Assembly: GCF_900107205.1 (NCBI RefSeq)
Contig: NZ_FNPC01000009.1
Span: forward strand, 1-64,000
Direction: 5' to 3'
DNA from: Halopenitus persicus
Lineage (GTDB): Archaea > Halobacteriota > Halobacteria > Halobacteriales > Haloferacaceae
Length of the DNA: 64,000 nucleotides
The notes beneath the pieces were generated by a model. The model was not told where the DNA came from. It was given only the letters and a program-made list of their open reading frames with translations, and searched no databases. Positions 1 to 8,265 of this stretch are shown here, in pieces. How positions within the stretch are numbered: position 1 is the first letter of the stretch; the number at the start of each line of letters is the position of its first letter. The position numbers were made by a program, and so were the translations under genes.

Positions 1-30
1 GAGTGAGAGAGTACGTTTCGTGTGCTTTCG
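1..30 (+). repeat. ORB-like origin repeat, copy A
   Basis: The first 26 bases are the exact reverse complement of 1971-1996, and a slightly diverged third copy lies at 2096-2123. A G-rich tract (about 31-58) follows directly. Copy C has the matching C-rich tract on its side (2072-2090), so the G-rich flank belongs to the element. Inverted repeats with a G-rich flank around an orc gene are what is expected of haloarchaeal origin recognition boxes. The element may extend past the left edge of the window. Confidence 0.55.
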
Positions 31-213
31 AACCGGGAGGGTCGGGGTGTGGAGGGGAGAAGGTGAACGGTGAAGGACTTCGGGACAAGCGGTTCGAGAT
101 GCGAAGCGTCACGTCATCACGGAAGTCTCCGATTTCGGAACGATCCCGAGGCACTCGACCTACTCCGCCTGTAGAGAGAGGAAGTGATAGGGAGAGAGAC
201 GTGAGTACTGTGA

Positions 214-444
214 TTATTGTGAGAAATTCTCAGTATCCGAGATGCTGAGAATTTCATCTGCGAATTCCGAATCCGAGAGTTCTTCTAGTTCAGGATCTGA
301 AGTCGTTTCTAAATCTCGAGTCACATCCACTGCATAATCGATCGCATCTGGCATACTTTCGAGATCGTGTTCACGTGCGATCTCAGCTATTTTTTCCGCT
401 GTTTCGTTCGAAATCGTCACTGTTGTGTGTTCTTCCGACGTCAT
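214..444 (-). CDS. small ribbon-helix-helix-like protein
   Basis: A 76-residue acidic protein. The start is taken at the Met beginning MTSEEHTTVTIS; the reading frame continues upstream to 579, but that part is hydrophobic and unlike haloarchaeal protein. The N-terminus reads as a short beta strand (TTVTIS), a helix (ETAEKIAEIAREHD) and a second helix (MPDAIDYAVDV). This is the usual layout of small ribbon-helix-helix DNA-binding or antitoxin proteins. An acidic tail follows. It lies downstream of orc on the same strand, and no toxin partner is visible. The fold is inferred from pattern only; function is unknown. Confidence 0.5.
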   Translation of the reverse strand: MTSEEHTTVTISNETAEKIAEIAREHDLESMPDAIDYAVDVTRDLETTSDPELEELSDSEFADEILSISDTENFSQ

Positions 445-589
445 AAATGCACCATCATACTTCGTTTCCGTAAAACCACCGCGATATACAATATAATCTA
501 TACTACCCATCTCTATACGATACATCTGTTTAGAACTGAGGATAATAACAAGGATAGTATTGACAGGAAGAGTCGTCACCGCTTCACGC

Positions 590-1786
590 TCAATCCGCCG
601 CCGCGAGGATCTCCTCGCGCGTCTCGAGAACGATGTCGGGATCGAGGTCGAGTTCGTACTCGTAGTACTGGCCCCCTTTTAAGCCGTAGTTGCGCTCGTG
701 GCGGAGGAGAAACCCGAGCATATGCAGATCCGAGAGGTGATCCTGGATGCTCTTCAGCGTGGTCAGCGGGGAGGCGCCGTACGCCTCGGCGACCTGCTCG
801 TAGCCGTCCTGGATCGTCTTCGAACGCGCCGGGACGTCGCCGCGCTTGTCGAGCTTCGCGATCGTCTCGAGGATGTATTGGGCGTGTTCGGTCTGGTCGC
901 GGATCTTGTTCCGGAGCCGCCCGCGCTGGACGAGCGTCCGTGCGTCCTCGATGTGGTCGTCGGAGACGACCTCGTCTCCCTGTCGCTCGGCGACCTCGGC
1001 GCCGACTCGAAGCAGATCGATCGCCTGTCGGGCGTTACCCATATCCTGTGCCGACAGCGCGGCCGCCTTCGCGATCGCGGAGTCGTCACACGCCCCGTCG
1101 ATGAAGGCGCGATCGGCACGGTCGTGGAGGATCCGCCGCAGCTCGCCGGCGTCGTAGGGGCTGAAGGAGATCTCAGTCTCCATCAGCGTGTCCTTGACCT
1201 TCGCCGACAGCGACTGGCGGAACGTGTAGTTGTTGCTGATCCCGATGATCCCGACGAGCGAGTCGGTGAGGTGGCCGTTCGACCGCGCTCGCGGCAGCTC
1301 GTACAACAAGGTGTTCACGTCGTCCAGATGGTCGATCTCGTCGAAGACGATGAGGTGCGTGCCGCCGAGCCGGTCCAGCTGCGCGTAGAGCTCGTCGAAC
1401 GCGTCGCCGGTCCCGAGCCCGCGCTTCGGAAACTCGCTTGCGTCCTCCGGAAGCAGGTCGTTGACCAGTCGACGCACGACCATAAACAGCGTCTTCCCGT
1501 TGCAGTTGACCTGATGGACGTGAAGGTCGTTCGCTTCCTCACGAACCGCGACCTCCGACTGCAGCTCGTTCATCATATACTTCGTCACGGCCGTCTTCCC
1601 GAGACCGGCCTTCCCGTATAAAAAGAGGTTCTCGGGCTCGCGACCGAACAGCACGTCCTGCAGCGCGTGGCTGAACGCCTCGATCTCCTCGTCGCGTTCG
1701 AGGATCTCCTCCGGCTGATAGCTCTCGTTGAGCACGGACTTGTCCGCGAAGATCGTCTCCGTGAGATCGCTGAACGGTCCGCCCAT
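590..1786 (-). CDS. orc: Orc1/Cdc6-family replication initiator
   Basis: A 398-residue AAA+ protein. The Walker A motif is GKAGLGKT (about residues 58-65) and Walker B is LIVFDEIDHLD (about 143-153). An initiator-specific helical lid region follows, and a C-terminal winged helix (about 300-398) contains SDLHMLGFL. Length and order match archaeal Orc1/Cdc6, which binds origin recognition boxes and loads the MCM helicase. ORB-like repeats lie on both sides (1-30, 1971-1996, 2096-2123), so it probably serves an adjacent origin. The start ATG is directly preceded by a TAG, and a TATA-like stretch sits about 45 bases upstream. Haloarchaea carry many orc paralogues, so whether this is the main chromosomal initiator cannot be decided from the window. 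Confidence 0.93.
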   Translation of the reverse strand: MGGPFSDLTETIFADKSVLNESYQPEEILERDEEIEAFSHALQDVLFGREPENLFLYGKAGLGKTAVTKYMMNELQSEVAVREEANDLHVHQVNCNGKTLFMVVRRLVNDLLPEDASEFPKRGLGTGDAFDELYAQLDRLGGTHLIVFDEIDHLDDVNTLLYELPRARSNGHLTDSLVGIIGISNNYTFRQSLSAKVKDTLMETEISFSPYDAGELRRILHDRADRAFIDGACDDSAIAKAAALSAQDMGNARQAIDLLRVGAEVAERQGDEVVSDDHIEDARTLVQRGRLRNKIRDQTEHAQYILETIAKLDKRGDVPARSKTIQDGYEQVAEAYGASPLTTLKSIQDHLSDLHMLGFLLRHERNYGLKGGQYYEYELDLDPDIVLETREEILAAAD

Positions 1787-1970
1787 CTAGATCCGCGGTC
1801 CTCCCATACCTGTTCCGCCGTTCTCCCCACGACTACTTAAAACCTCTTTTCGTTTGTTTCGTCTGCTTTGATCGATCCGCGATCGAGCCATAAGAGTCGC
1901 ACTGGCTCCGGATGTGATCGCGTGACATCCCCTGGTTACGGATCTAGCGCGAGGAAGGTTCTTTTGGAAA

Positions 1971-1996
1971 AGCACACGAAACGTACTCTCTCACTC
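1971..1996 (-). repeat. ORB-like origin repeat, copy B
   Basis: This is the exact 26-base reverse complement of positions 1-26, read on the minus strand. It lacks the G-rich extension of copies A and C. It lies upstream of the orc start, at the border of an AT-rich patch. Confidence 0.6.
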
Positions 1997-2095
1997 CGAT
2001 AGAGCAGCGAAAATCGATCGTAAATATAAACGTCTCGATAGTCTCCGCCCCCCGGTTCCCCATCCTCGTTCTATCCCTCCCCCCACCCGAGCAAC

Positions 2096-2123
2096 CGAAA
2101 GCACACGAAATGTACTCTCACTC
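2096..2123 (-). repeat. ORB-like origin repeat, copy C
   Basis: Same element as copies A and B, with one substitution and a two-base deletion. It is flanked on its G-string side by a C-rich run (2072-2090) that reads as a G-run on the minus strand, as after copy A. Confidence 0.55.
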
Positions 2124-2144
2124 TCCCCGGCCGATCGTCCCGCC

Positions 2145-2276
2145 TCACCAACCGCCGCCGGCCTACTCACCGACCGACGCCAGCCTACTCACCGACCGAC
2201 TCCGGCCTACACACCGACCGACTCCGGCCTACACACCGACCGACTCCGGCCTACACACCGACCAACGCCGGCCTAC
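2145..2276. repeat. 22-bp tandem repeat array, six copies
   Basis: Six head-to-tail 22-bp units lie at 2145, 2167, 2189, 2211, 2233 and 2255. Units 4 and 5 are identical and the others differ by one to four bases. The core is CCGACCGACTCCGGCCTAC. The last unit runs into the stop codon of the K+ channel gene (TAG at 2273-2275, minus strand). It separates the origin-like region from the channel gene. Function is unknown. Confidence 0.9.
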
Positions 2277-3919
2277 TCCACAAACTCGCGTTCGAACCGT
2301 ATGACATCGTCGTCAGTCCCGACGAGTATCAACTCGTCGTCCGCCTCGATCTGGAACGTGTGAGGATCGAACCCGTGTATCGGCGCGCCGCCGCGCACGA
2401 CGGCGACGATCGTGCAGCCGGTTCGTCCACGGACGTCCGCATCAGCGATCGTCGATCCGCCGAGCGACCCGGCGGGCAGCCGAACCACGTTGATCCGTTT
2501 GTCGTAAGCGAGCACCTCCTCGTCCTCGAACACCGTCGAGGCCAACATCCGACCGCTGACGGTCGCCAACGACTGGACGTAATCGGCACCGGCCCGATAG
2601 AGCTTCTCGACGTTCGCGTCGTCGTTTGCCCGAACCACGATGTCGAGATCCGGATTCAGCTCCCGCGCGATCAACGTCGTGAAGATCGCGGTCGTATCGT
2701 CGCCGATCGTGAGCACCAACACCGATGCTTCCGATATCTCCGCTGCCTCGAGGACCGCCGGGTCCCGGGCATCACCGACGACGTCGACCACGTCACCGTC
2801 GTCAACGTTCTCCGAATCGAGAACAGTCACGCGCGACCCCGTCCGAGCGAGCGCCTCGTACGCCGCGCGCCCGGAATCGCCGTATCCGGCGAGGACGATC
2901 CGCTGGGACGGGAAGGTTCGAACCGCTGCCGCCGTCGCCTCGCGGAACGTCTCGATCCGGTCCGGCGCGCCGACCACGAGCAGCCGCGTTCCGGCGTCAA
3001 GCTGCATCTCCGGGTCGACCGGCGTCTCGAAGTCGGTCCCGATCCACGCCCCGATCACGTTCACGCCGAACCGCTCGCGGACGTTCACCTCGGTGAATCG
3101 GCGGTCACAGACGTCGCTATCCGCGGCGACGGTCACCTCGACGAGCTCGAAGTCCTCGCCCAGCGTCACGCCGTCGTCGACGTCGGTCGCGACCGCGGTC
3201 GGAATCTCGCCGATCAGGCTCCGGCCGAGGATCTGTCGCGGCGAGAGCACCTCGTCCGCGCCCGCGGCGCGGTGATACCGAGCCAGGTCCGTATCCGTGA
3301 CGAGCGTGATCGCTCGGACGTCCGGGTTCGCGTCGCGGGCCGCCAGCACGATGCTGGCGTTGGCGTCGTCCGTCGAATCCGCAACGACCGTTTCCGCGGT
3401 CCCGATCCGAGCGTTCTCGAGCGCGGCCGTCGATTCCGGATCGCCGTGGATCACCCGATATCCCTCGTCGTGGAGCTCGCGCGCCGTGTCCGCGTCCGGC
3501 TCGACGAGCACGTACGCGCGGCCGCGGGCCTCGAGCTCGGTGATGAACGCCTCCGTCCGCGCAGTGTACGCACAGATCACCACGTGGCCGGGGCCGACGT
3601 CGATCGACTCGGGCGGAGTCGGCGTGACCGCCTCCCGTAGCCACGGCACCGCGAAGACGTCGACCCCGGTGAGGATCAGCCCGATCCCGGCCAGCTGCAT
3701 CGTGATCACGAGCAGGTTCATCTGCGGCGACTGCCAGCCCGCGTCCTCCCCGTATCCGGTGGTCGTGAAGCTCTGGACGACCACCTCGAGCGAGCGGTAG
3801 AGGGGCTGGGGACGTCCCTCCCAGACCGCCATTCCGGTGTTGTACACGAGAGTGAAGAGGACGGTCGTGGCCAGCACCAACGCGAGATAGAACGCCGTCC
3901 GCCGCGTACGCAACACCAT
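2273..3919 (-). CDS. potassium channel with two RCK (TrkA-type) domains
   Basis: A 548-residue protein. The start is placed at MVLRTRRTAFYLAL; the 38 codons upstream are repeat-derived and unlike a channel N-terminus. Two membrane helices (about residues 7-27 and 65-90) flank a pore loop with the selectivity-filter motif TTTGYGED. Two RCK units follow. The first begins at GPGHVVICAY (about 110). The second has a clear Rossmann motif VLAGYGDSGRAAYEAL (about 330-345). Each is followed by a TrkA-C-like region. The layout fits ligand-gated K+ channels of the MthK/TrkA-N type, which move K+ across the cytoplasmic membrane. A duplicated dyad sequence lies just upstream (3955-4020). Confidence 0.9.
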   Translation of the reverse strand: MVLRTRRTAFYLALVLATTVLFTLVYNTGMAVWEGRPQPLYRSLEVVVQSFTTTGYGEDAGWQSPQMNLLVITMQLAGIGLILTGVDVFAVPWLREAVTPTPPESIDVGPGHVVICAYTARTEAFITELEARGRAYVLVEPDADTARELHDEGYRVIHGDPESTAALENARIGTAETVVADSTDDANASIVLAARDANPDVRAITLVTDTDLARYHRAAGADEVLSPRQILGRSLIGEIPTAVATDVDDGVTLGEDFELVEVTVAADSDVCDRRFTEVNVRERFGVNVIGAWIGTDFETPVDPEMQLDAGTRLLVVGAPDRIETFREATAAAVRTFPSQRIVLAGYGDSGRAAYEALARTGSRVTVLDSENVDDGDVVDVVGDARDPAVLEAAEISEASVLVLTIGDDTTAIFTTLIARELNPDLDIVVRANDDANVEKLYRAGADYVQSLATVSGRMLASTVFEDEEVLAYDKRINVVRLPAGSLGGSTIADADVRGRTGCTIVAVVRGGAPIHGFDPHTFQIEADDELILVGTDDDVIRFEREFVE

Positions 3920-3954
3920 ACGCTCACCCGTTCGGCGGGCAGGTATGAAGGTCC

Positions 3955-4020
3955 ACGGATCACTTTCGGTTCCGAAACGAACTGCCATACGGATCACTTT
4001 CGGTTCCGAAACGAACTGCC
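3955..4020. promoter_or_regulatory. duplicated 34-bp block with a dyad, upstream of the K+ channel gene
   Basis: A 34-bp unit at 3955-3988 is repeated at 3989-4020. Each copy contains TTTCGGTTCCGAAA, an inverted repeat with a two-base centre. Related partial sequences occur further on (CATCCGGTTCCC near 4030, CCCGAACCGGATTT near 4076). Position directly before the channel start suggests a tandem operator. The cognate regulator is not identified. Confidence 0.4.
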
Positions 4021-4086
4021 ACACCTTCCACATCCGGTTCCCAAAACCGTCCTCGAATCGGAGTTGCCCCCGTTCCCGAACCGGAT

Positions 4087-6285
4087 TTAAAACAGCCGTC
4101 GCTCGACCACCCGGCGGATCCGTCCCGGCTGGCTCGCCCCGTACACGACGAGCGTTCCGTGTTCCGTTCCGGCCGTGACCGGGTCCGACCCGCGACCGAG
4201 GAGGCGGTCCGTGAGATCGCGCTGGATGCCGCTCACGACAAGGACGTCCGAATCGGTCGCCGCGCGCTCGACCGCGGCGTCAGTTCCCGACTCGACGAGA
4301 CGCGTCTCGACCGGCGCCGCACAGAGCGCGACGAGCTCGGTGAGATAGTCCGCGGTGGTGTTTCGACGGCTCTCCGGTTGATCCTCCCCGATGGGGAGGT
4401 AGAACGTGACGGTCGAACCGGTCGCCGTGGCGAGGGCGTCGGCGAGGGCGACCTTCGCGGGATCGAACGGTCCCTCGTCGGTAATGACACCGATCCGCTC
4501 GACCGCATCGTGATCGAGGTTCGAGACCTCGACGACGTCACACGGTGCGTGGTCCTCGATCCACTGCGTGTCGCTGCCCAGCAGCGTGTCCCTCCCGGCC
4601 GAGCGTTCGATGAGGAGGGTGTCGGCGTCGACGTGGTCGGCGTAGTTGACGATGGCGTGCCTGGTGTCGTGGCTGACGACCTCGCCGTACCGGATCGGGA
4701 TCTCGGAATCGGTCGCCCGGTCGGCCATTCTGGCCTCGAACGCCTGGTCGGCCTCGGTGAGCGTCGCGGCCGACTGCGGGAGCGGCGTCTGGTCGGGGAC
4801 CTCATCGAATTGGGCGACGCGAACGCCACCCTCCCGAGTTCGTGCCAGGTCCGCCGCCAGATCGATCAGGGCGCGTTCGACGTCCGGGGGCGTCCGCTCG
4901 GTCACCGCCACGAGCACCTCGTGGCCCGCGGTTTCGACCTCGGATTCGGTCTGTTCGACGACGTCCCGACCGACGCTCCGGCGGAGGGCGTCGGTCATCG
5001 CGCCCTCCCGAGGAACGCCGCCGCGCCGGGAGACGAAGAGGTAGTACCACGCCATCGAGCCGACGATGATGACGACCGCTCCGACGAGCGGCACGAACCC
5101 GATGTACCGCAGGAGCACGATCCCGCCGCCGATTCCGACCAGTTGCGGAACGGGATACAGCGGGGACTCGAAGCTGGGCTCGTACGCCTCGATCGACCCC
5201 TGTCGGAAGGCGATCAGCGCGACGTTGATCAGCACGAACACCAGGATCTTGAACGCGCTGGCGAGCTTCGCGATGTCGGCGATGGGGACGAACGCGATGA
5301 GCACGAGCAACACTCCGCCGGTGATCGTGATCGCGTTCACCGGGGTCTCGAACCGGTCGCTGACGTCCTCGAAGAGGTCCGGAGCGAGTCCGTCGCGGCT
5401 CATCGCGAAGGGATACCGTGACGAGGAGAGAATGCCCGCGTTGGCGGTGCTGATCAGCGCGAGCAGCGCCGCGACCACGACGGCCGCAACCCCGATCGCG
5501 GGCAGCGCGTTGCTCGCCGCCACCTGCATCGGCGTTTCCGTGTTCGTGAGCGCGGACGCATCCGCGACGCCGACCATCACGGTCACGATGGCGACGTAGA
5601 TGCCCGCCGTGATGACGAGCGATCCAAGGATACCCAGCGGGAGGTTCCGGTCGGGGTTCTCCACCTCCTCGGCGACGCTGGCGATCTTGGTGACGCCGGC
5701 GTACGAGACGAACACGAACCCGGTGGCGCTGAGGATCCCCTCGAATCCGCTCCCGAAAAATCCCCCGAAGCGGGCACGATCGACGCTTGGCGCCCCGACG
5801 ACGATGAACCAGACCATCACGGCCAGCATGACCGCGACGATCGCGATCTGCATCCGCCCGGTCTGTTTCGCGCCGACGACGTTCAGGACGATCAGGACGC
5901 CCGCCACCGCCAGCGCGACGGGCGTCACCGGCAGGTCGAACAACAACACCAGATACGGCGCGCCGCCGACGAGCGCGAGCGCCCCCTTGAACGTCAACGA
6001 GAACCACGTGCCGACGCCGGCGATCGTTCCGAACAGCGGCCCCATCGCCCGCTCGATGTACAGATAGGTCCCGCCGGCCTCGGGCATCGCGGTCGCCATC
6101 TCCGATTTGCTCAGCGCCGCCGGCAACACCAACACGCCGGCGAGGGCATATGCGAACACGACCGCGGGACCGGCCATCTCCATCGCCAGCCCCGGCAGGA
6201 TGAAGATGCCGCTCCCGACCATCGCACCGATGCTGATGGCCGTCACCGACGGAAGGCCCAGATCACGCTCCAGCTGCTTCCCCAT
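4087..6285 (-). CDS. APC-family amino acid permease with C-terminal Usp-like domains
   Basis: A 732-residue protein. Residues 1-415 hold about 12 hydrophobic helices. The N-terminus reads GLPSVTAISIGAMVGSGIFILPG, the conserved first-helix motif of the APC (amino acid-polyamine-organocation) superfamily. Residues 430-732 are soluble, with two universal-stress-protein-like repeats. These begin near HEVLVAVTERT and VERIGVITDEG, and the second contains VLVVSGIQRD. Permease-Usp fusions are common in haloarchaea, and the Usp part is thought to sense nucleotides or energy state. The substrate cannot be told from sequence. The start ATG follows a stop codon on the same strand. It faces the same way as the K+ channel gene but is separated from it by 167 bases, so it is probably a separate unit. 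Confidence 0.88.
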   Translation of the reverse strand: MGKQLERDLGLPSVTAISIGAMVGSGIFILPGLAMEMAGPAVVFAYALAGVLVLPAALSKSEMATAMPEAGGTYLYIERAMGPLFGTIAGVGTWFSLTFKGALALVGGAPYLVLLFDLPVTPVALAVAGVLIVLNVVGAKQTGRMQIAIVAVMLAVMVWFIVVGAPSVDRARFGGFFGSGFEGILSATGFVFVSYAGVTKIASVAEEVENPDRNLPLGILGSLVITAGIYVAIVTVMVGVADASALTNTETPMQVAASNALPAIGVAAVVVAALLALISTANAGILSSSRYPFAMSRDGLAPDLFEDVSDRFETPVNAITITGGVLLVLIAFVPIADIAKLASAFKILVFVLINVALIAFRQGSIEAYEPSFESPLYPVPQLVGIGGGIVLLRYIGFVPLVGAVVIIVGSMAWYYLFVSRRGGVPREGAMTDALRRSVGRDVVEQTESEVETAGHEVLVAVTERTPPDVERALIDLAADLARTREGGVRVAQFDEVPDQTPLPQSAATLTEADQAFEARMADRATDSEIPIRYGEVVSHDTRHAIVNYADHVDADTLLIERSAGRDTLLGSDTQWIEDHAPCDVVEVSNLDHDAVERIGVITDEGPFDPAKVALADALATATGSTVTFYLPIGEDQPESRRNTTADYLTELVALCAAPVETRLVESGTDAAVERAATDSDVLVVSGIQRDLTDRLLGRGSDPVTAGTEHGTLVVYGASQPGRIRRVVERRLF

Positions 6286-6558
6286 CTACCGTGCCCCGAA
6301 ACCTGCACGGTGGTTCCGGGCACCCGATCCCGCAACGTCGAACCCCGAGACGAACAACGAATCAGCGACGATTGGGCGGTCGTTCACGTGTGACCGGAAA
6401 AAAGAGATACACTCCAATAAAGGCGTGGTCGGATACAATTTTCACAGCCAGTTTGGCTCGATGATGCTACGGATATCCGGAATTCTTCGGGCCCGCGGTA
6501 TCTCGAGTCCCGATACCGGTACTCGATCTGGCGCGAACCACATCCGTTCCGAACGTAT

Positions 6559-7083
6559 TTGACTGATACCGCAGGGAACGCCGTCGTGCGCGAAACGATA
6601 GAAGAGCGAACCGTCAACGGGTGTAAGGCAACGCTAGTGTTTGATACGGGCGGACCAGTCGGTAGCAATCATTTGCTGATCATCAAGCCGGCCGATACCG
6701 AAGAGGATTGGCTGGTGAATCGGTGGTTCTACTTCGGGGAGCAAACCGAGGTGTACATATGGAACTTTGCGGAAAAGGTCAGTACCGACGACGAGTATCG
6801 ACGGCAGTCGCTGGAAGAGGTGGCGGACTGGAAACGCGTCGCCAACCTGTATGAACCCCTCGCTCGCGGACTCCATCAGGAACTGTCCCAGTCCGAACGG
6901 AGTGAGTTCCCGATTATGAACGACAGCTCCCGGCTCGATTCCGAGAAGTTGGAATCGCTTTGCGAAGAGCTGTTCGAGGAACTCAAAGCCATCGTACGTC
7001 AGGGAACGGATCGGCATCCGGACGCAGTCTACGACGAGAAAGAAACCGAGCTACGGCAGTGGCTCGCTGACGAATCCTCATAA
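6559..7083 (+). CDS. hypothetical acidic protein
   Basis: A 174-residue soluble protein of unknown family. The frame opens with TTG at 6559; GTG at 6586 is an alternative start and no ATG lies nearby. The first half is mixed beta (CKATLVFDTGGPVGSNHLLIIKPAD, then EVYIWNFAEKV). The second half is helical and acidic (LESLCEELFEELKAIVRQG). There is no signal peptide or membrane segment. It is divergent from the permease gene, with 273 bases between them that contain no other gene. Codon use is less GC-biased than in its neighbours. No function is assigned. Confidence 0.6.
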   Translation: MTDTAGNAVVRETIEERTVNGCKATLVFDTGGPVGSNHLLIIKPADTEEDWLVNRWFYFGEQTEVYIWNFAEKVSTDDEYRRQSLEEVADWKRVANLYEPLARGLHQELSQSERSEFPIMNDSSRLDSEKLESLCEELFEELKAIVRQGTDRHPDAVYDEKETELRQWLADESS

Positions 7084-7290
7084 TTCGATGTGAGGAACGA
7101 CCACGCGCGCCCCGGACACATCGGAACCCCCGTCGCGGTCAAACGGCGAGCGGAGCGCTACGAAACGAGCCAAATGTACGCCCGGAACACTACCGGGCGA
7201 GTTTCTACTAGTAGGGTTGGTCGAAGTGAAACGGGTGCAATAGGGAGCGGCGCCAAAGACGTATAAACGAAGGCGGCCCTACGGGACTGT

Positions 7291-7566
7291 ATGACGATCA
7301 CTCGTGACGACGATGTGCTCGGCGGGGAACCCCGTATCGACGAGACGAGAGTCGGCGTTCGTCACGTAGCCGCGCGAGTGATAGATAGCGGTCAATCGCC
7401 TGCATACGTCGCTGATCAGCTCGATCTCTCTCTCGCAGAGGTCTACGAGGCACTCTCGTACTACTACGATCACGTCGAGGAGATGCGTGACCTCGAACGA
7501 GAAAACGAAGACGCGTTCGAGCGCGTCCGTGAGTCCTCGCTGAAGCCAAAAGAGACTATCCAGTGA
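7291..7566 (+). CDS. DUF433-family antitoxin
   Basis: A 91-residue protein with the DUF433 pattern: a short N-terminal strand region with GGEPRIDETRVGVRHVAARVI, then a helix-turn-helix-like part with QSPAYVADQLDLSLAEVYEALSYYYDH. DUF433 proteins are antitoxin partners of PIN-like DUF5615 toxins. The gene overlaps the next gene by four bases (GTGA), so the two are co-translated. A TATA-like box (TATAAA at about 7262) lies about 25-30 bases before the ATG, as in leaderless haloarchaeal genes. The antitoxin probably represses its own promoter; that is known of such modules, not seen here. Confidence 0.85.
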   Translation: MTITRDDDVLGGEPRIDETRVGVRHVAARVIDSGQSPAYVADQLDLSLAEVYEALSYYYDHVEEMRDLERENEDAFERVRESSLKPKETIQ

Positions 7567-7931
7567 CGGGGGATCGGATTCTTCTGGACGAACACGTCGG
7601 TCGGATCTTCGAGCGACTGCTCTCCGAACGCGGATACGATGTCGTTCAAGCGAAAGACCAGTTCGGAGAACACACGAACGATGTCGGACTCCTCCAGTGG
7701 TGTGCAGATGAGACCGTCGTCTTGCTCACGAACAACGCCAAGGATTTCGAACCGCTTCACCGAACTCACGACCATACTGGAATGCTGCTGTACTACGATC
7801 AGAAACTCCCCGATAACGATCCCGAAGGGCTTGCTCGAACAGTAGATGAGGTCTTCAATCAGTACGGTTCGACGGGTATCGAGAACGAACTTGTCGATCT
7901 CGACGAGTGGTACGACTGGCTCCACGAGTGA
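7563..7931 (+). CDS. DUF5615 PIN-like toxin
   Basis: A 122-residue protein starting at GTG, which overlaps the stop of the DUF433 gene. The N-terminus RILLDEHVGRIFERLLSERGYDVV carries the first acidic residue (D in LLDEH) of the Mut7-C/PIN-like fold. The motif VLLTNNAKDFEPLH carries the conserved T-N-AKDF segment of DUF5615. Members are predicted metal-dependent RNases. Together with the upstream DUF433 gene it forms a type II toxin-antitoxin module. Flanking 18-bp direct repeats (7175 and 7947) suggest the module moves as a unit. Confidence 0.85.
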   Translation: MTGDRILLDEHVGRIFERLLSERGYDVVQAKDQFGEHTNDVGLLQWCADETVVLLTNNAKDFEPLHRTHDHTGMLLYYDQKLPDNDPEGLARTVDEVFNQYGSTGIENELVDLDEWYDWLHE

Positions 7932-8265
7932 CTGCGCGAGCGAAAGTGTACGCCCGGAACACTAACGACCGGTCTCATCTCCGGCGGCGTGCCGTGTCGA
8001 CCGGGAAACCCTCGTGCCGGGCGGCCGGAGACGTTCCGGCGGACGGTCCGAACACGCTCGAACGTGCTCGGACGAGGATGTACCGCGCCCGGGTTCGCCG
8101 CTCGGTCATCGCTCCCAGTCGGGAATGCTCCGGCGGGGACTAAAGGCGCGTACGTCTCCTAGCAACCACACGTCCTTAAGGCGTCCGACGCGTCCGAATT
8201 TCGTACCGTCGCTCCGGCGCTGCCGAACTCCGAGACGAACGTCCTCAGTCCGCACCCGGATCCGC
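7932..8265. other. intergenic, no gene seen
   Basis: This 334-base gap lies between the convergent toxin and nhaC genes. Apart from the second 18-bp repeat (7947-7964), no coding sequence, RNA gene or clear terminator is seen in it. Confidence 0.5.

Larger units (their letters stand above)
1787..2144. other. putative replication origin next to orc
   Basis: No gene is seen between orc and the end of the K+ channel gene. The stretch holds two ORB-like repeats in the same orientation (1971-1996 and 2096-2123). A weaker half-site reading GTTTCGTCTGCTTT (about 1855-1869) runs in the opposite orientation. Between the two strong copies lies an AT-rich patch (about 2006-2033), which could unwind. 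The C-rich tract before copy C (2046-2090) mirrors the G-rich tract after copy A. Origin assignment is inference from repeats plus the neighbouring initiator gene. Confidence 0.5.
7175..7964. other. cassette bracketed by 18-bp direct repeats
   Basis: The 18-base sequence TGTACGCCCGGAACACTA occurs exactly at 7175-7192 and again at 7947-7964. The repeats enclose only the DUF433/DUF5615 gene pair and its promoter. The first copy continues into CCGGGCG and can form a hairpin with a 7-bp stem (CGCCCGG/CCGGGCG, 7179-7198); the second copy does not. This could mark insertion or excision of the gene pair by recombination. Confidence 0.5.

Noticed and set aside
3-248. An 81-codon frame at the left edge
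   Set aside because: It covers the ORB-like repeat and its G-rich tract and is Arg/Ser-rich without any motif.
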